Positions 9,027 to 18,021 are shown, numbered from the stretch's first letter. The stretch is DNA of 64,000 nt from an uncultured Verrucomicrobiales bacterium (GCA_905478925.1 CAJQKQ010000022.1:27594-91593); one strand, 5' to 3'. Program-made: numbers and translations. Notes: generated from the sequence alone by a model not told the origin.

Positions 9027-10322
9027 ATGCTGATGCGTTGGATCATTTTCGGAATCGGAATGGCGGGCACCTTGCACGCCCTAGCCGATTGGCCCCAGTT
9101 CCGCGGACCCGGTGGCGACGGGATCTACCCGCCCGCAAAGGACGGAAAACCCCACGGATTTTCGGTTGAATGGAGCGAAACGGAGAACGTCGTGTGGAAG
9201 ACTCCGATACCCGGACGGGCATGGTCCACTCCCGTCGTGATGGGTGACCAGGTCTGGGTGACGAACGCGAACGAGGACGGAACGAAAATGTCGGCGGTCT
9301 GCCTTGCCAAGGCCAGCGGCCGCAAGATTCACGATCTGCTACTCTTCGAAAACGCGGAACCAGAGCCGCTTGGCAACCGGGTGAACGGCTATGGCTCCTG
9401 CTCGCCGGCAATCGATGCGGAACGCGTTTACATCCATTTCGGCAGTTACGGTACAGCCGCGCTCGACCGCGCCACGGGGGCGGTCGTCTGGCAACGCCGC
9501 GACCTTCCGTGCCGCCATTTCCGCGGCCCGGGCTCGTCGGTGGCGCTCTACAAGAACACCCTAATTCTCACGATGGACGGGGTGGACGTCCAATACCTTG
9601 CCGCGCTCGACCGGAAGACGGGCAAAACGGTGTGGAAGACGGATCGAACCACCGACTTCGGCGATGTCGAGGCCGGAGGAAAGATCCGGGGCGACGGGGA
9701 TTTTCGCAAGGCCTATTCCACGCCCGCGTTCGTAACCGTCGGGGGGCGTGTCCAATTGATCAGCCCCGGCGCAAAGGCCTGCTACGGCTACGACGCGGAC
9801 TCCGGCAAGGAACTCTGGAAGGTCACTTATAAAGGATACTCCAACGCCGCGAGTCCGGTATTCATCGATGACAAGATGGCCATCATCAACACCGGCCTGG
9901 GCAAGGCTCATCTCCTCGGTGTCCGCCTCGATGACCAACTGACCGGCAACGTCACCCGCTCTCACGTCGAGTGGGACGTCATCAAGCGCATCCCCACGCT
10001 CTCGTCGCCGGTGGTGGTGGACGGTAAAATCTACGTAACTTCCGAACTGGGAGTCCTGAGCCGGATCGACCCGGCCAGCGGCAAAATCGAGGAATCCATT
10101 CCACTCAAAGGGAACTTCACCGCATCCGCTGTCCATGCCGACGGCCATCTCTACTGTCTCAGTGAGGACGGCGAAGCCATGGTCGTCCGCCTGGGTGTGC
10201 CGATGAAAATCGTGGCGACGAACAAGCTTGATGACGGCTTCATGGCGTCACCGGCCCTCGACGGAGACTCGCTTTACCTGCGAACCAAGTCCCACGTCTA
10301 CCGGATCGGCGGGATGCCGTGA
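9027..10322 (+). CDS. PQQ-like beta-propeller repeat protein (source of the island-flanking repeat)
   Basis: A 431-residue exported propeller: MLMRWIIFGIGMAGTLHALA signal peptide, then DWPQFRGPGGDG. ATG at 9033 is an alternative start. Blades include DRATGAVVWQRRD, DRKTGKTVWKTD, DADSGKELWKV and DPASGKIEESI. The last 110 bp of the gene plus 10 bp downstream are repeated almost exactly 32 kb away at 42251-42370, marking the two edges of the central gene block. The role of the protein is unknown beyond being periplasmic. Confidence 0.82.
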   Translation: MLMRWIIFGIGMAGTLHALADWPQFRGPGGDGIYPPAKDGKPHGFSVEWSETENVVWKTPIPGRAWSTPVVMGDQVWVTNANEDGTKMSAVCLAKASGRKIHDLLLFENAEPEPLGNRVNGYGSCSPAIDAERVYIHFGSYGTAALDRATGAVVWQRRDLPCRHFRGPGSSVALYKNTLILTMDGVDVQYLAALDRKTGKTVWKTDRTTDFGDVEAGGKIRGDGDFRKAYSTPAFVTVGGRVQLISPGAKACYGYDADSGKELWKVTYKGYSNAASPVFIDDKMAIINTGLGKAHLLGVRLDDQLTGNVTRSHVEWDVIKRIPTLSSPVVVDGKIYVTSELGVLSRIDPASGKIEESIPLKGNFTASAVHADGHLYCLSEDGEAMVVRLGVPMKIVATNKLDDGFMASPALDGDSLYLRTKSHVYRIGGMP

Positions 10323-10332
10323 GAATTGCTAG
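10213..10332 (+). repeat. Left copy of 120-bp direct repeat flanking the central 32-kb block
   Basis: This segment covers the 3' end of the PQQ gene (from TGGCGACGAACAAGCT through the TGA and GAATTG beyond it). The copy at 42251-42370 differs at only two positions (T/C after AAGCT, C/T before TAG). The left copy belongs to an intact gene; the right copy is a detached tail. Confidence 0.9.
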
Positions 10333-10336
10333 CACC

Positions 10337-10603
10337 CTGAAAACCTTAATCTGACGGATGGGGATTTTTAAGGTCTTGAGAAAATGGCTTCCGGTGGGCG
10401 CGTAGGTTTAGAAAGCTCGACGCTTTCCCCCAATAGCTGCGTTGCGCGTCGAGTCGTGAATCTCGATTGCCTGCGCTCCTCTCCGGCCAAGCGGCGTGTG
10501 CCCTCCTCCTCAGTAGGGCATGGCATGGTGGCTTTCACTCCCTCCTTGCGCCTTGCTCTTGGAAAATATCGCCTTCGCCCAGCCGTCAGATTAAGGTTTT
10601 CAG
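10337..10603. repeat. 267-bp element with perfect 21-bp terminal inverted repeats at the left island edge
   Basis: The left arm 10337-10357 begins CTGAAAACCTTAATCTGACG and the right arm 10583-10603 is its exact complement. Imperfect pairing continues outward (GCTAG on both sides). Inside is non-coding GC-rich sequence with a further small hairpin (AAAGCTCGACGCTTT near 10410). It sits between the left direct repeat and the first island gene. It could be a non-autonomous transposable element or the two ends of a decayed insertion sequence; no transposase remains. Confidence 0.55.
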
Positions 10604-10607
10604 ACCA

Positions 10608-11219
10608 CTAGCTCTTGATCGCAGCAAGGACATTGTGAGCCTTCCTGCTCACGACCCCTTTCACATTCTCGATCCAATCGGTGGGTTTTTCACCGGCGTC
10701 CCCGACATTCTCTTTTGCTAGGTTCCGGATTTTTTCAAAATCCCGGATCAACCCGTCTCTCGCAACCTCCAGTTTTTCTTCACTCTTTTCTTCCGCTAGC
10801 TCGAGGCGGATCCGAGCGATGGTACCGGCTACCTTCAGATGAATCCAACTGCAGTGAATCTTGTCACGGAGGGCTCTGATCTCAGCCTCGCCCAGCCTCT
10901 CGATACGTCCCACGGCATGCTTAATCCGACCGTAGCCGTGTTCGATTGCCTCTTCAATTTCCACTACCTTATCGGCTGTATCCATTTTCCCAAGGGCAAG
11001 CTGAACTTGCAACTCGTCGATAGCGGCTCGCAGGATACGTACATCACGCTGACCTTCACTGTCCAGATGTGGTTCCACCTCTTCAAGCCTGGAAGACGCG
11101 TGGTCTGTTTCTTCGCAGAGCTTTTTGATGCTGTCTGCATCGCTCATCAGGATTCCTTTCTCTACCGTGTCGAGGTAATAGCTGATCGTTACTATTTCAG
11201 TCATGATTTGATTTTTCAT
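10608..11219 (-). CDS. Hypothetical alpha-helical coiled-coil protein
   Basis: A 203-residue acidic protein with no signal peptide or membrane segment. The sequence is almost entirely helical heptad-like (SSRLEEVEPHLDSEG, IARIRLELAEEKSEEKLE, DFEKIRNLAKENVGDAGEK), so a cytoplasmic coiled coil is likely. I do not recognise the family. ATG at 11204 (MTEIVTISYYL) is a possible alternative start; an AGGT lies just before the 11219 ATG. It is the first gene inside the left edge of the island, transcribed towards that edge. Confidence 0.6.
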   Translation of the reverse strand: MKNQIMTEIVTISYYLDTVEKGILMSDADSIKKLCEETDHASSRLEEVEPHLDSEGQRDVRILRAAIDELQVQLALGKMDTADKVVEIEEAIEHGYGRIKHAVGRIERLGEAEIRALRDKIHCSWIHLKVAGTIARIRLELAEEKSEEKLEVARDGLIRDFEKIRNLAKENVGDAGEKPTDWIENVKGVVSRKAHNVLAAIKS

Positions 11220-11306
11220 ACCTGTAGAAATACGACTTACACCGAATTCCTGCTTCGCATAGATTGCCCAGATTTGCGCCCTGATTAGCTCGATGACTTA
11301 GGTGCT

Positions 11307-11555
11307 TCATTCATCTTTGCGGCGATCTTTCTCCTGGCTACTGTTTCCCTCGTTCTTCCTCACTTGCTCGTGGCGGAGTTGTCTCAGCTTGCGAAAGCTG
11401 ATCAGCTTCTTGTTGCTCTCATCCCAGAGACGGAACGTGATTGATTTCAGACTACCGAAGAGTGTGAGCGGCTTAACCTCCGCAAACATCGGGTCAGAGC
11501 GGTGGCAGCGTTCCAGGTTGTAGTTCGGGATGCGGATGGGGATTTGACGCTTGAT
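11307..11555 (-). pseudogene. Degraded C-terminal tail, possibly of a fatty acid desaturase family protein
   Basis: The minus frame open between stops reads IPIRIPNYNLERCH, then LTLFGSLKSITFRLWDE and KKLISFRKL. This resembles the end of membrane fatty acid desaturases (a PNY-x-L motif, then LWDE...LVSF). The reading frame is interrupted at 11556 by a stop, and the upstream part (11556-11690) is open only in another frame and not recognisable. No start codon or signal supports expression. The remaining non-coding sequence in 11220-11689 shows nothing else. Confidence 0.35.
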
Positions 11556-11689
11556 TCACGGATCAAGTATGAACCGCCATGGCTCCGGGTCATGGCATGG
11601 TTTGACGGATTCTGTGCGCTTATTGCAACCTCCAGGAAATAGCAATCGGCGCGATTGATTTTCGGTTCCCCGTGAAGATCCGTCACCGC

Positions 11690-12178
11690 TCAGTAGTGGG
11701 GATAGAATTCATCGTCATAGACAGGAACATGCAATTTGTAATGGGCATGGAGGAAGGCCACCAGATCGGCCATTTGCCTCACAGTCATTGTCTCATTGTA
11801 TTCCGGCATCGGTGATACTGATTCCTCGCGTTCCGCCTCCTCGATCGTGGCGAGGTAATCAGGTGAGATCGCGTGTTGGGGTTGTATGATCGCGGTGACC
11901 AGCTCGCCGTATGATTTCACTTTCCTGACTTCGCCGCCGAGGGAGAACCGAACGCCGGACTTATCCGCGACCTCCGGGAGATTGACGCCCTCCACGCTAT
12001 GGCACTGGTGGCAATTTAATTGGACGAAGGCTTCTTCCCCCCTCTCGGCATTTCCCTCTGGCAGTCGGAAGCCCCGGTTCTTTTTCGCTTCGAGTCTTTC
12101 TTCCTTTCCCCCGCAGGAAGTCAGAATCAGCGACATTCCCGCAAGGGACGTGAGTATGGTATATAGGATCGTTTTCAT
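11690..12178 (-). CDS. Lipoprotein c-type cytochrome (monoheme)
   Basis: A 162-residue periplasmic electron carrier. The ATG at 12178 is preceded by GAAAGGAAA, a good ribosome site, and begins a lipoprotein signal (MKTILYTILTSLAGMSLILTSC, lipobox LTSC); the 40-residue upstream extension of the frame is polar and rejected. CHQCH is the heme c site, and the downstream MPEYNETM region probably provides the axial Met. The organisation (E-x-G-E-x-x-F-x-x-x-x-C-x-x-C-H-S) fits class I cytochromes c. The redox partner is unknown; it is divergent from the small lipoprotein gene at 12411. Confidence 0.8.
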   Translation of the reverse strand: MKTILYTILTSLAGMSLILTSCGGKEERLEAKKNRGFRLPEGNAERGEEAFVQLNCHQCHSVEGVNLPEVADKSGVRFSLGGEVRKVKSYGELVTAIIQPQHAISPDYLATIEEAEREESVSPMPEYNETMTVRQMADLVAFLHAHYKLHVPVYDDEFYPHY

Positions 12179-12410
12179 TGGTATTTTCCTTTCGGTTTCG
12201 AAATTCGTAGTTCCCGATCCGAGACGAATCCCGGTTGGGAACTGATTGGGATGGATCATCACCGATGATGTTGCCGCTTGCTCCGCATGCCTTGGCATTC
12301 TCTGGTCGGCGGTTGATCGATGGGAATTGTGCGGTCAAATGCTGCGTAGGTGAGATCAAGGGGAACGCAGACCCCGTTACGGAGGGAGTTAGGCTGTGGA
12401 GGTGAATTTC

Positions 12411-12608
12411 ATGCGTCTTTCGTTGTTCGGGGGGATGATGGTTTTTCTGGGTTGCACGGCGGGGAGCGACTTACCACTAGGAACCCGTTTGGAAAATTCA
12501 CGACCCTGCGTTGAGCGCTGGTGGCAAGGATCAGTCAGTGCTCGGCAAGAACTGCGGGGCGGAAGATGGGAATATCGGTTCCAATCAGGACAGAAACAAA
12601 CCGGATAA
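12411..12608 (+). CDS. Small predicted lipoprotein, unknown function
   Basis: A 65-residue ORF with an excellent Shine-Dalgarno GGAGGT at 12398-12403, seven bases before the ATG. The N-terminus MRLSLFGGMMVFLGC is a short lipoprotein signal with Cys15 after FLG. The mature part is basic with several Trp and Arg residues and is not recognised. It ends 4 bp before the start of the PAC2 gene and is probably co-transcribed with it and the L,D-transpeptidase. The mature region could be frame-shifted relative to an ancestral protein. Confidence 0.5.
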   Translation: MRLSLFGGMMVFLGCTAGSDLPLGTRLENSRPCVERWWQGSVSARQELRGGRWEYRFQSGQKQTG

Positions 12609-12612
12609 TCCA

Positions 12613-13581
12613 ATGAGAGTAGAAATGAATGAATCCTTCAAGGAGACCATCGCGCGCCCTGACATGATTGCGGGGTGGCCGGGCATGGGAAACGTTGGCC
12701 TGAGAGCGGTAAGCTACATGCGGTCGGGCATGGGGGCGAAGGAGTTTGCCCGGATCGACATGAGCGATGAACTCATGCCCGAAGCGGTAAGTGTGAAAGA
12801 TGGTCTCGTCCTGCGCCCGGATCTTCCCGAGACACGCCTGTTTTACGCTGCGGAGCCGTCGGTGATTTTCGTTGAGGGCGATGAGCAGCTTCGCGGACAT
12901 GCAGCGCTTGCGCTTATGCGCGGCGTGCTTGATCTCGCCCGCGAATACGGAGTGCGGACGATCTACACAGCGGCAGCCTTCGCCATGCCGGTCAGTTGCA
13001 CCCACGATCCCGTGATCTATGGGGTGGCGAATGAAATCCTGCTGAGGGATCGGCTCGGCCCCATGGGCGTGACCTTGTTGCAGGAGGGTCAGGTATCAGG
13101 AATGAACGGTGTCCTTCTAGGCTTAGCAAATGACTACCAGATCCCGGCGGCCTGCCTGATGGCGAGCATGCCCCAATACGCCCTCCGGCTCCCCAATCCC
13201 AAATCGTCCCGCGAAATTATCCGTTTTTTTGAGCGGGAGCTGGGTTGTGCGGTGAACATGACCGGCCTGAACAAGGCGGTGAGTGAGATGGAGGCCATCA
13301 TGGGGGACATCGAAAGGCGCATTCTTGAGGCCATGTCAAAATTGGGCGAGGAGCAGATGCCGGGCATCCCGCAGGACACAACGGTTCTGGAGAGGAAAAG
13401 GAACAAGAACCCCGAGGGTGCGATGCTCAGGATTGAGCAACTCTTCGGGGAACTAGCCAAGCACAAGTCGAAGGAAAAGGCAGCCAAGCTCAAGGGGGAA
13501 CTCGACCGCTGGAACCTCTATGACCTTTACGAGGATCGCTTCTTGGATCTCTTCAAGGACGGAGGGAACGAAGAGGAATGA
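12613..13581 (+). CDS. PAC2 family protein (proteasome-assembly-chaperone-2 fold)
   Basis: A 322-residue cytoplasmic protein. Features are the opening AGWPGMGNVG typical of PAC2 proteins, DELMPEAVSVKDGL, an internal THDPVIYGVAN, and a basic helical C-terminus (KHKSKEKAAKLKGELDRW). PAC2-like proteins without a proteasome occur widely in bacteria and are functionally undefined. ATG at 12625 is an alternative start. The stop overlaps the next start (ATGA at 13578), so the L,D-transpeptidase is translationally coupled. Confidence 0.75.
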   Translation: MRVEMNESFKETIARPDMIAGWPGMGNVGLRAVSYMRSGMGAKEFARIDMSDELMPEAVSVKDGLVLRPDLPETRLFYAAEPSVIFVEGDEQLRGHAALALMRGVLDLAREYGVRTIYTAAAFAMPVSCTHDPVIYGVANEILLRDRLGPMGVTLLQEGQVSGMNGVLLGLANDYQIPAACLMASMPQYALRLPNPKSSREIIRFFERELGCAVNMTGLNKAVSEMEAIMGDIERRILEAMSKLGEEQMPGIPQDTTVLERKRNKNPEGAMLRIEQLFGELAKHKSKEKAAKLKGELDRWNLYDLYEDRFLDLFKDGGNEEE

Positions 13582-14294
13582 CTTTCTCCGGGCAGATGAA
13601 ACGCAAGATGAACCCTTTCCGGTTTTTCGCTTTTCTCACGATAATACTGAGTTCATGCAGCGGCGTGATCTCTGTGAAAATGAATGGCGTTGCGGGCGTG
13701 GTTCAGGGGATCACGTTCGCTGCGGACGATGGGAAGATCTACGTCCCGCTGGATGAAGCCGAGCAACGTCTCAACTTCCGAATCGCGTCCCCGCACAAAC
13801 GCAAGACCTCGCGAAAGCTGACCGATGGAACCCCGCTCATTTCATTGGAGGAACTTGTGGACGGCGGAATAAAGGTGGCACGAGCGGAAGACGGCAAGAG
13901 CGCCAGCGTGAGTCATTTCATCCACGGTTTTGATATGGTTGTCGGGGCGAAACGCTCGGAGGTCGATCTGGCCGAGCAGCGCCTGCGTGCATGGCAGGGT
14001 GAGCGCCTCGTTATGGAAACCCATGTCAGTTCCGGGAGAAACGGAAGGACTCCAAGTGGCAACTTTCGTGCAGGCCCCTACAAGTCCCGTATGCACTATT
14101 CAAAGCTCTACGACAACGCCCCGATGCCATGGAGCGTGCAGGTGAACGGGAATGTGTTCATCCATGGTTTTTCCTCGGTGCCGGACTATCCGGCCTCGCA
14201 CGGATGCATCCGGGTTCCTCTCAATGAAGGCAATCCGGCGCGATTTTTCTATGAGTGGATCGATGTGGGAACTCCGGTGAGGATCCGTGATTGA
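13578..14294 (+). CDS. L,D-transpeptidase (YkuD) lipoprotein
   Basis: A 238-residue cell-wall enzyme. The YkuD signature is present: HGFSS (His196) followed by SHGCIRVP with catalytic Cys210. A lipoprotein signal ends at LSSC (Cys27). The N-terminal half may be a substrate-binding or anchor region. It would form 3-3 peptidoglycan crosslinks or attach proteins to peptidoglycan in the periplasm. The ATG at 13578 overlaps the previous stop and follows AAGAGG; ATGs at 13596 and 13608 would give a more compact signal peptide. It faces the erythromycin-esterase-like gene convergently. Confidence 0.82.
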   Translation: MTFSGQMKRKMNPFRFFAFLTIILSSCSGVISVKMNGVAGVVQGITFAADDGKIYVPLDEAEQRLNFRIASPHKRKTSRKLTDGTPLISLEELVDGGIKVARAEDGKSASVSHFIHGFDMVVGAKRSEVDLAEQRLRAWQGERLVMETHVSSGRNGRTPSGNFRAGPYKSRMHYSKLYDNAPMPWSVQVNGNVFIHGFSSVPDYPASHGCIRVPLNEGNPARFFYEWIDVGTPVRIRD

Positions 14295-14392
14295 GCACCA
14301 ATCCAGCGGATTCAAAATCCCTTTCACCCATTGGCATCCACCGTTCGTCTCCGCGCGGTGTTTACCGGCTTCTTATGTCGGAAATCCGGAAA

Positions 14393-15721
14393 TCACAGTC
14401 CCGTGGGATAAGTCTCGGGCAACTCATCTTTGTCCCACTCGCTGACGCGCTCAAGGGGCTCCAATGCACGCGTTTCATCCAGATGGATCATCGCGTCGAA
14501 CTGCTGCGGCAGCGAAGCGCTGAAATAGTGGCTTCCGCGCTCGGTCTCAGGACGGTAGATCACGCCGATCGCCCGCTGGAGCCGCTCCTGTGCGAGGGAT
14601 TTCGCCGCCTCGCCGCCGTTCCGGAGATCGAGCCAGAAATCGCCACGGCCGGTATCGTGGAAAAGCGCCTCGTAGCTACCCGGCAACGCCGGCCTCACCT
14701 GTCGGCACTCGGCCGGATCGCCCCAGTTTCGGGCCGCGGTTACCGTCCCCGAGTAGGTGCTGAAACCGATGTTGAAAACCCGCGACCCGAACCTCTCACG
14801 CATCAGCTGTCCGACGTTCCACTCGCCGCGGCGAGACATTTCCGTCGCCCGCGCGTCGCCGAGATGGGAGTTGTGCGCCCATACGACCATTTTTCCCCCG
14901 TCGCTTCCAAAATGTTGTTTCAGCGCGGCGAGCGTCTCGGTCATGTGCTCGTCGCGGAGATTCCATGAACCGCGCCGCCCTATGAACATGGACCGATAGT
15001 ATTGCTCCGCGTTGACCACCAGCCTGGCATTCTGCTCGGCATAGAAAAATTCGTCCTCTGCGGCCTCCCCGTCCCTCAGCACCAGCTCCATGTATCGTTC
15101 GCGGAGTTCCATGAGCTGGGTTACGACCTCCCCTTCGCAAGGCTCGGCTCGTCCGCTAGAGGTCATGTAGCCGTAATGCTGCGGATCGCCACCGAAGTGA
15201 TCAAAGCAGCTGTAGCGTGCGCGCGCCCGCACGTATGCCGACGGATCGACATCGCGGAGATAGTCGAGCACCGCATCCATCGAGGTGTGCATGCTGTACA
15301 AATCCATGCCGAATATGCCTGCGGTTTCCCGTCTGCCGATTCCCGAGTTCCAGCCCTTCATCCAATCGACGAATTCCTCCATCACCGTGTTCCGCCACAT
15401 CCAGATCGGGAAGCGCCGGAATCCGCCGAGCGCCTCGTTCGCGCTGCGATCGGCACCGCGCCCGCTCACATACCGGTTCACCCGCAGGGCGTCCGGCCAG
15501 TCGGCCTCCAAGGCGACGATGCGGAAGCCTTTCTCGGCAACCAGCCGCCGGGTCAGCGCCTCACGCACGGAGTAGAAATCGTGGGTGCCGTGCGAGGCCT
15601 CGCCGATCATTACGATTTCCGAGTCACCGATACCCTCGAGCAATTCATCATAGCCGTCAGCGAGCGGTTTCGCCGCTGCGGCGACGACCGAAGGTGCGGA
15701 AGGTATGTAGCCGGCAAACAT
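14393..15721 (-). CDS. Erythromycin esterase family protein
   Basis: A 442-residue protein with the family signature GEASHGTHDF (residues 40-49), EADWP and the later WAHNSHLGD. In this family conserved His/Glu residues form the catalytic centre; the best-known members hydrolyse macrolide lactones, but environmental members beside phosphoribosyltransferase genes have unknown substrates. It is the last gene of a leftward run DUF2267 - hydrolase - phosphoribosyltransferase - CBS - esterase, 14 bp after the CBS gene. Resistance to erythromycin is not implied by context. Confidence 0.85.
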   Translation of the reverse strand: MFAGYIPSAPSVVAAAAKPLADGYDELLEGIGDSEIVMIGEASHGTHDFYSVREALTRRLVAEKGFRIVALEADWPDALRVNRYVSGRGADRSANEALGGFRRFPIWMWRNTVMEEFVDWMKGWNSGIGRRETAGIFGMDLYSMHTSMDAVLDYLRDVDPSAYVRARARYSCFDHFGGDPQHYGYMTSSGRAEPCEGEVVTQLMELRERYMELVLRDGEAAEDEFFYAEQNARLVVNAEQYYRSMFIGRRGSWNLRDEHMTETLAALKQHFGSDGGKMVVWAHNSHLGDARATEMSRRGEWNVGQLMRERFGSRVFNIGFSTYSGTVTAARNWGDPAECRQVRPALPGSYEALFHDTGRGDFWLDLRNGGEAAKSLAQERLQRAIGVIYRPETERGSHYFSASLPQQFDAMIHLDETRALEPLERVSEWDKDELPETYPTGL

Positions 15722-15735
15722 GATGGTTCAGGGAT

Positions 15736-16167
15736 TCAATATGTCAGAATCCGCGACTGCGAAATATCTTCCAAGGCATCGCCTACCATTTCGTTGTCTC
15801 CGCCCTTCACGCAAATGTCACCTAGCGAGACGATGCCGGTAAGCTTCTTGTCGCGGTTCAGGACGATCAGGCGGCGAACCTGTTTTTCGGCCATCAGATC
15901 CGCAGCTTTGCGAACATCCTGGTCATCAAAGCAATAGATGACGGTAGGGGTCATCACGTCTTCCACGGGGCTGGTGGCGGTGTCCAGTCCTCCGGCAACA
16001 GCGCGGATGACGATGTCGCGGTCGGTGAGTATTCCTTGGAGGCGCTGTCCGTCCCCGATGGGAATGAAGCCCGCAGCCAGCTCGCGCATCGTGCAGGCGG
16101 CGTCTTCCACGGAGGTTTCAGGGCGGATCCACTCAGGATCATGCGTCATGATTTCAGCTATTTTCAT
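15736..16167 (-). CDS. Tandem CBS-domain protein
   Basis: A 143-residue protein made of two CBS motifs (MTHDPEWIRPETSVEDAACTM and MTPTVIYCFDDQDVRKAADLM, each with the GILTDRDIV / GIVSLGDIC closing strand). Such stand-alone pairs bind adenosyl ligands and report energy state. It lies between the phosphoribosyltransferase and erythromycin-esterase genes in one transcription unit, as often seen in stress gene clusters. The partner protein is unknown. Confidence 0.85.
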   Translation of the reverse strand: MKIAEIMTHDPEWIRPETSVEDAACTMRELAAGFIPIGDGQRLQGILTDRDIVIRAVAGGLDTATSPVEDVMTPTVIYCFDDQDVRKAADLMAEKQVRRLIVLNRDKKLTGIVSLGDICVKGGDNEMVGDALEDISQSRILTY

Positions 16168-16226
16168 ATTTTTCGTGTGTTTGTTGTTATGGTTCGGTTC
16201 AAAAAAAGGGGGGTATGTTCGGGATT

Positions 16227-16868
16227 CTATGCACCGAGCAGGGATCTGACCTGCTCGTCGCTTGTTTCTGAAAAGTCATCGTACCATCGGCCTACCGATC
16301 TGAAATATTCCGGTTCAAGCACAATGAATACCTCATCGGCTTTTTCGCGAAGACGCTCGGCCGTAACAGAAGCTGCAACAGGTGCGGCTACCACGATCCG
16401 TCCCACGCGTTGGCTGCGAAGGAGACTGATCGCCGCCATCATGGTCGAACCGGTAGCGATACCGTCGTCCACAAGGATCACCCTGCGGCCTGAAAGATCA
16501 TGGGCGGGACGATCCCCGCGATAGAGCTCCTCCCTACGGCGCAGTTCTGAAATCTCGCGCCCGACCACGGCTTCCACCTGATCCTCGCCCAGGCCAATCC
16601 TGGTGATCAGATCCCGGTCAAGAACCTTGATTCCGCCGCCGGCGATCGCCCCCATCGCCACTTCCTCGGCGCCAGGCACGCCGATCTTTCTGACGACGAG
16701 AACATCAAAGGGAAGTCCCCACGCTCTGGCGATTTCAGCGGCCACGGGCACGCCTCCGCGAGGCAATGCCAGTATGACAGGATCGCTGTCTTTCATGGAC
16801 TCAGGCATGATACTCGCCAGTTTCCGCCCGGCGTCCGCGCGGTCATGGAATGTATGGGTTTTCATCAT
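16227..16868 (-). CDS. Phosphoribosyltransferase family protein
   Basis: A 213-residue type I phosphoribosyltransferase. VILVDDGIATGST (residues 130-142) is the PRPP-binding motif, and the N-terminal LALPRGGVPVA supplies the PPi loop. The substrate base is not indicated; this subfamily typically neighbours dienelactone-hydrolase-like and erythromycin-esterase-like genes. Its ATG at 16868 overlaps the hydrolase stop by 4 bp (ATGA), so the two are translationally coupled. A second ATG immediately follows. Confidence 0.85.
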   Translation of the reverse strand: MMKTHTFHDRADAGRKLASIMPESMKDSDPVILALPRGGVPVAAEIARAWGLPFDVLVVRKIGVPGAEEVAMGAIAGGGIKVLDRDLITRIGLGEDQVEAVVGREISELRRREELYRGDRPAHDLSGRRVILVDDGIATGSTMMAAISLLRSQRVGRIVVAAPVAASVTAERLREKADEVFIVLEPEYFRSVGRWYDDFSETSDEQVRSLLGA

Positions 16869-17548
16869 AGCAGTGGATCGAGGTGAAGTTTGAACCAGGA
16901 CGCCGCGAGTTCGGCCACCTCCTCCAGTTTTCCCGGTTCCTCGAACAGATGTGATGCGCCTTCGACGATTGAAATCCGCTTTTCGCAGCGAAGGCGGTCG
17001 TATGTCTCTTTGTTCCAGCGGATGACCATATAATCCAGACCGCCGCCGATGAGCAGAGTGGCGGCCCGCACATTCTCCACCTCGGTTCCGGCGAGATCGG
17101 TTCTCCCGCCGCGTGAGACGATCGCCCCGATGGAGGGATCGTCGGTGGCGGCAGCGAGGGCTGCGGCGGCACCGGTGCTCGACCCGAAGTAGCCGATGCC
17201 CAAGCCGTCAAGCGAGGGTTCCTCCCGGACCCAACGGGTCGCGTCACGCAGCCGGCCTGCCAAAAACGGGATGTTGAAGCGCAGCTCGCCGGTGGATGCT
17301 TCCGCCTCCGCCTCCCAGGGTGTCAGCAGGTCGAACAGCAAAGTCGCCAGTCCGAGGACATTGATCTGCTCCGCGACGAAACGGTTCCGGCTGCTGCGTC
17401 GGCTGCTCCCGCTGCCATGCGCGAACACGACGATGCCCCGCGCTCCGTATGGCACGGTGAGATCACCTTCGAGCCGGGTCTCCCCGCAAGGAATCAGGAC
17501 TTCGCGGAATCGGGAAGACGTGGCTGCCTGGTTGATGTATGGGTTCAT
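16865..17548 (-). CDS. Alpha/beta hydrolase (dienelactone-hydrolase-like)
   Basis: A 227-residue cytoplasmic hydrolase. FAHGSGSS (43-50) is the oxyanion-hole loop, GSSTG with Ser124 the nucleophile elbow, and EGASHLFEEPG carries the catalytic His. Its substrate is unknown. It is coupled to the phosphoribosyltransferase, and fusions or pairs of these two families are common, which suggests that they act in one pathway. Confidence 0.85.
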   Translation of the reverse strand: MNPYINQAATSSRFREVLIPCGETRLEGDLTVPYGARGIVVFAHGSGSSRRSSRNRFVAEQINVLGLATLLFDLLTPWEAEAEASTGELRFNIPFLAGRLRDATRWVREEPSLDGLGIGYFGSSTGAAAALAAATDDPSIGAIVSRGGRTDLAGTEVENVRAATLLIGGGLDYMVIRWNKETYDRLRCEKRISIVEGASHLFEEPGKLEEVAELAASWFKLHLDPLL

Positions 17549-17583
17549 TGCCTGGGTGATTGCCCCTCGGAGTTGCGCACAGG

Positions 17584-18021
17584 TCAGTGATCAAGCAGTG
17601 GCTTCAATTCCTCGGGGAGTGTCCGGCGGAGATCTTCGATCTCGCCTTCGGAAACAAATTCCTTGATGACGCGGAAGACAGCATGAATCGCGAGATAGCA
17701 TCCTTCCTGGCTGGTGAAGTCATCGTGACCGGCGGCGCGGCATTGCTTATGCACCTCTTCGACAAAGTCATCCAAGTGGCGCACTTTGGCTTTCTTGCCG
17801 GAGACTTTCCAGCCATCGATGTAGATCGCCTTGATGAACATCGGCAGTTGGCTGATGAACTGCACGGACTCCTCGGCGGTGGATTGATCACGCAGGACAT
17901 GGAGGGTGGCGCGCAGGATGCCCCCTGCGGCGGAGATGTCTTTTTCGCCTCCAAGCTCTGCGGCGACTTTCTTGACAAAGGCCTGCCCACTGCGGGCGTA
18001 TTTTTCAAAATTCATGCTCAT
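17584..18021 (-). CDS. DUF2267 family protein
   Basis: A 145-residue helical protein. The sequence fits DUF2267: two repeats with LRATLHVLRDQSTAEES and LPMFIKAIYIDGW, and a second half ending LPEELKPLLDH. Function is unknown, but members sit in stress clusters with USP, Hsp20 and CBS genes. It is the first gene of the leftward operon, 35 bp before the hydrolase. An ATG two codons downstream is an equally possible start. Confidence 0.78.
   Translation of the reverse strand: MSMNFEKYARSGQAFVKKVAAELGGEKDISAAGGILRATLHVLRDQSTAEESVQFISQLPMFIKAIYIDGWKVSGKKAKVRHLDDFVEEVHKQCRAAGHDDFTSQEGCYLAIHAVFRVIKEFVSEGEIEDLRRTLPEELKPLLDH

Noticed and set aside
10213..10332. tRNA or integrase attachment core in the 120-bp repeat
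   Set aside because: I looked for tRNA-like cloverleaf ends and nearby integrase genes and saw neither; the repeat is protein-coding sequence.
15002..15937. 311-residue plus-strand open frame
   Set aside because: Antisense to the erythromycin-esterase-like and CBS genes.
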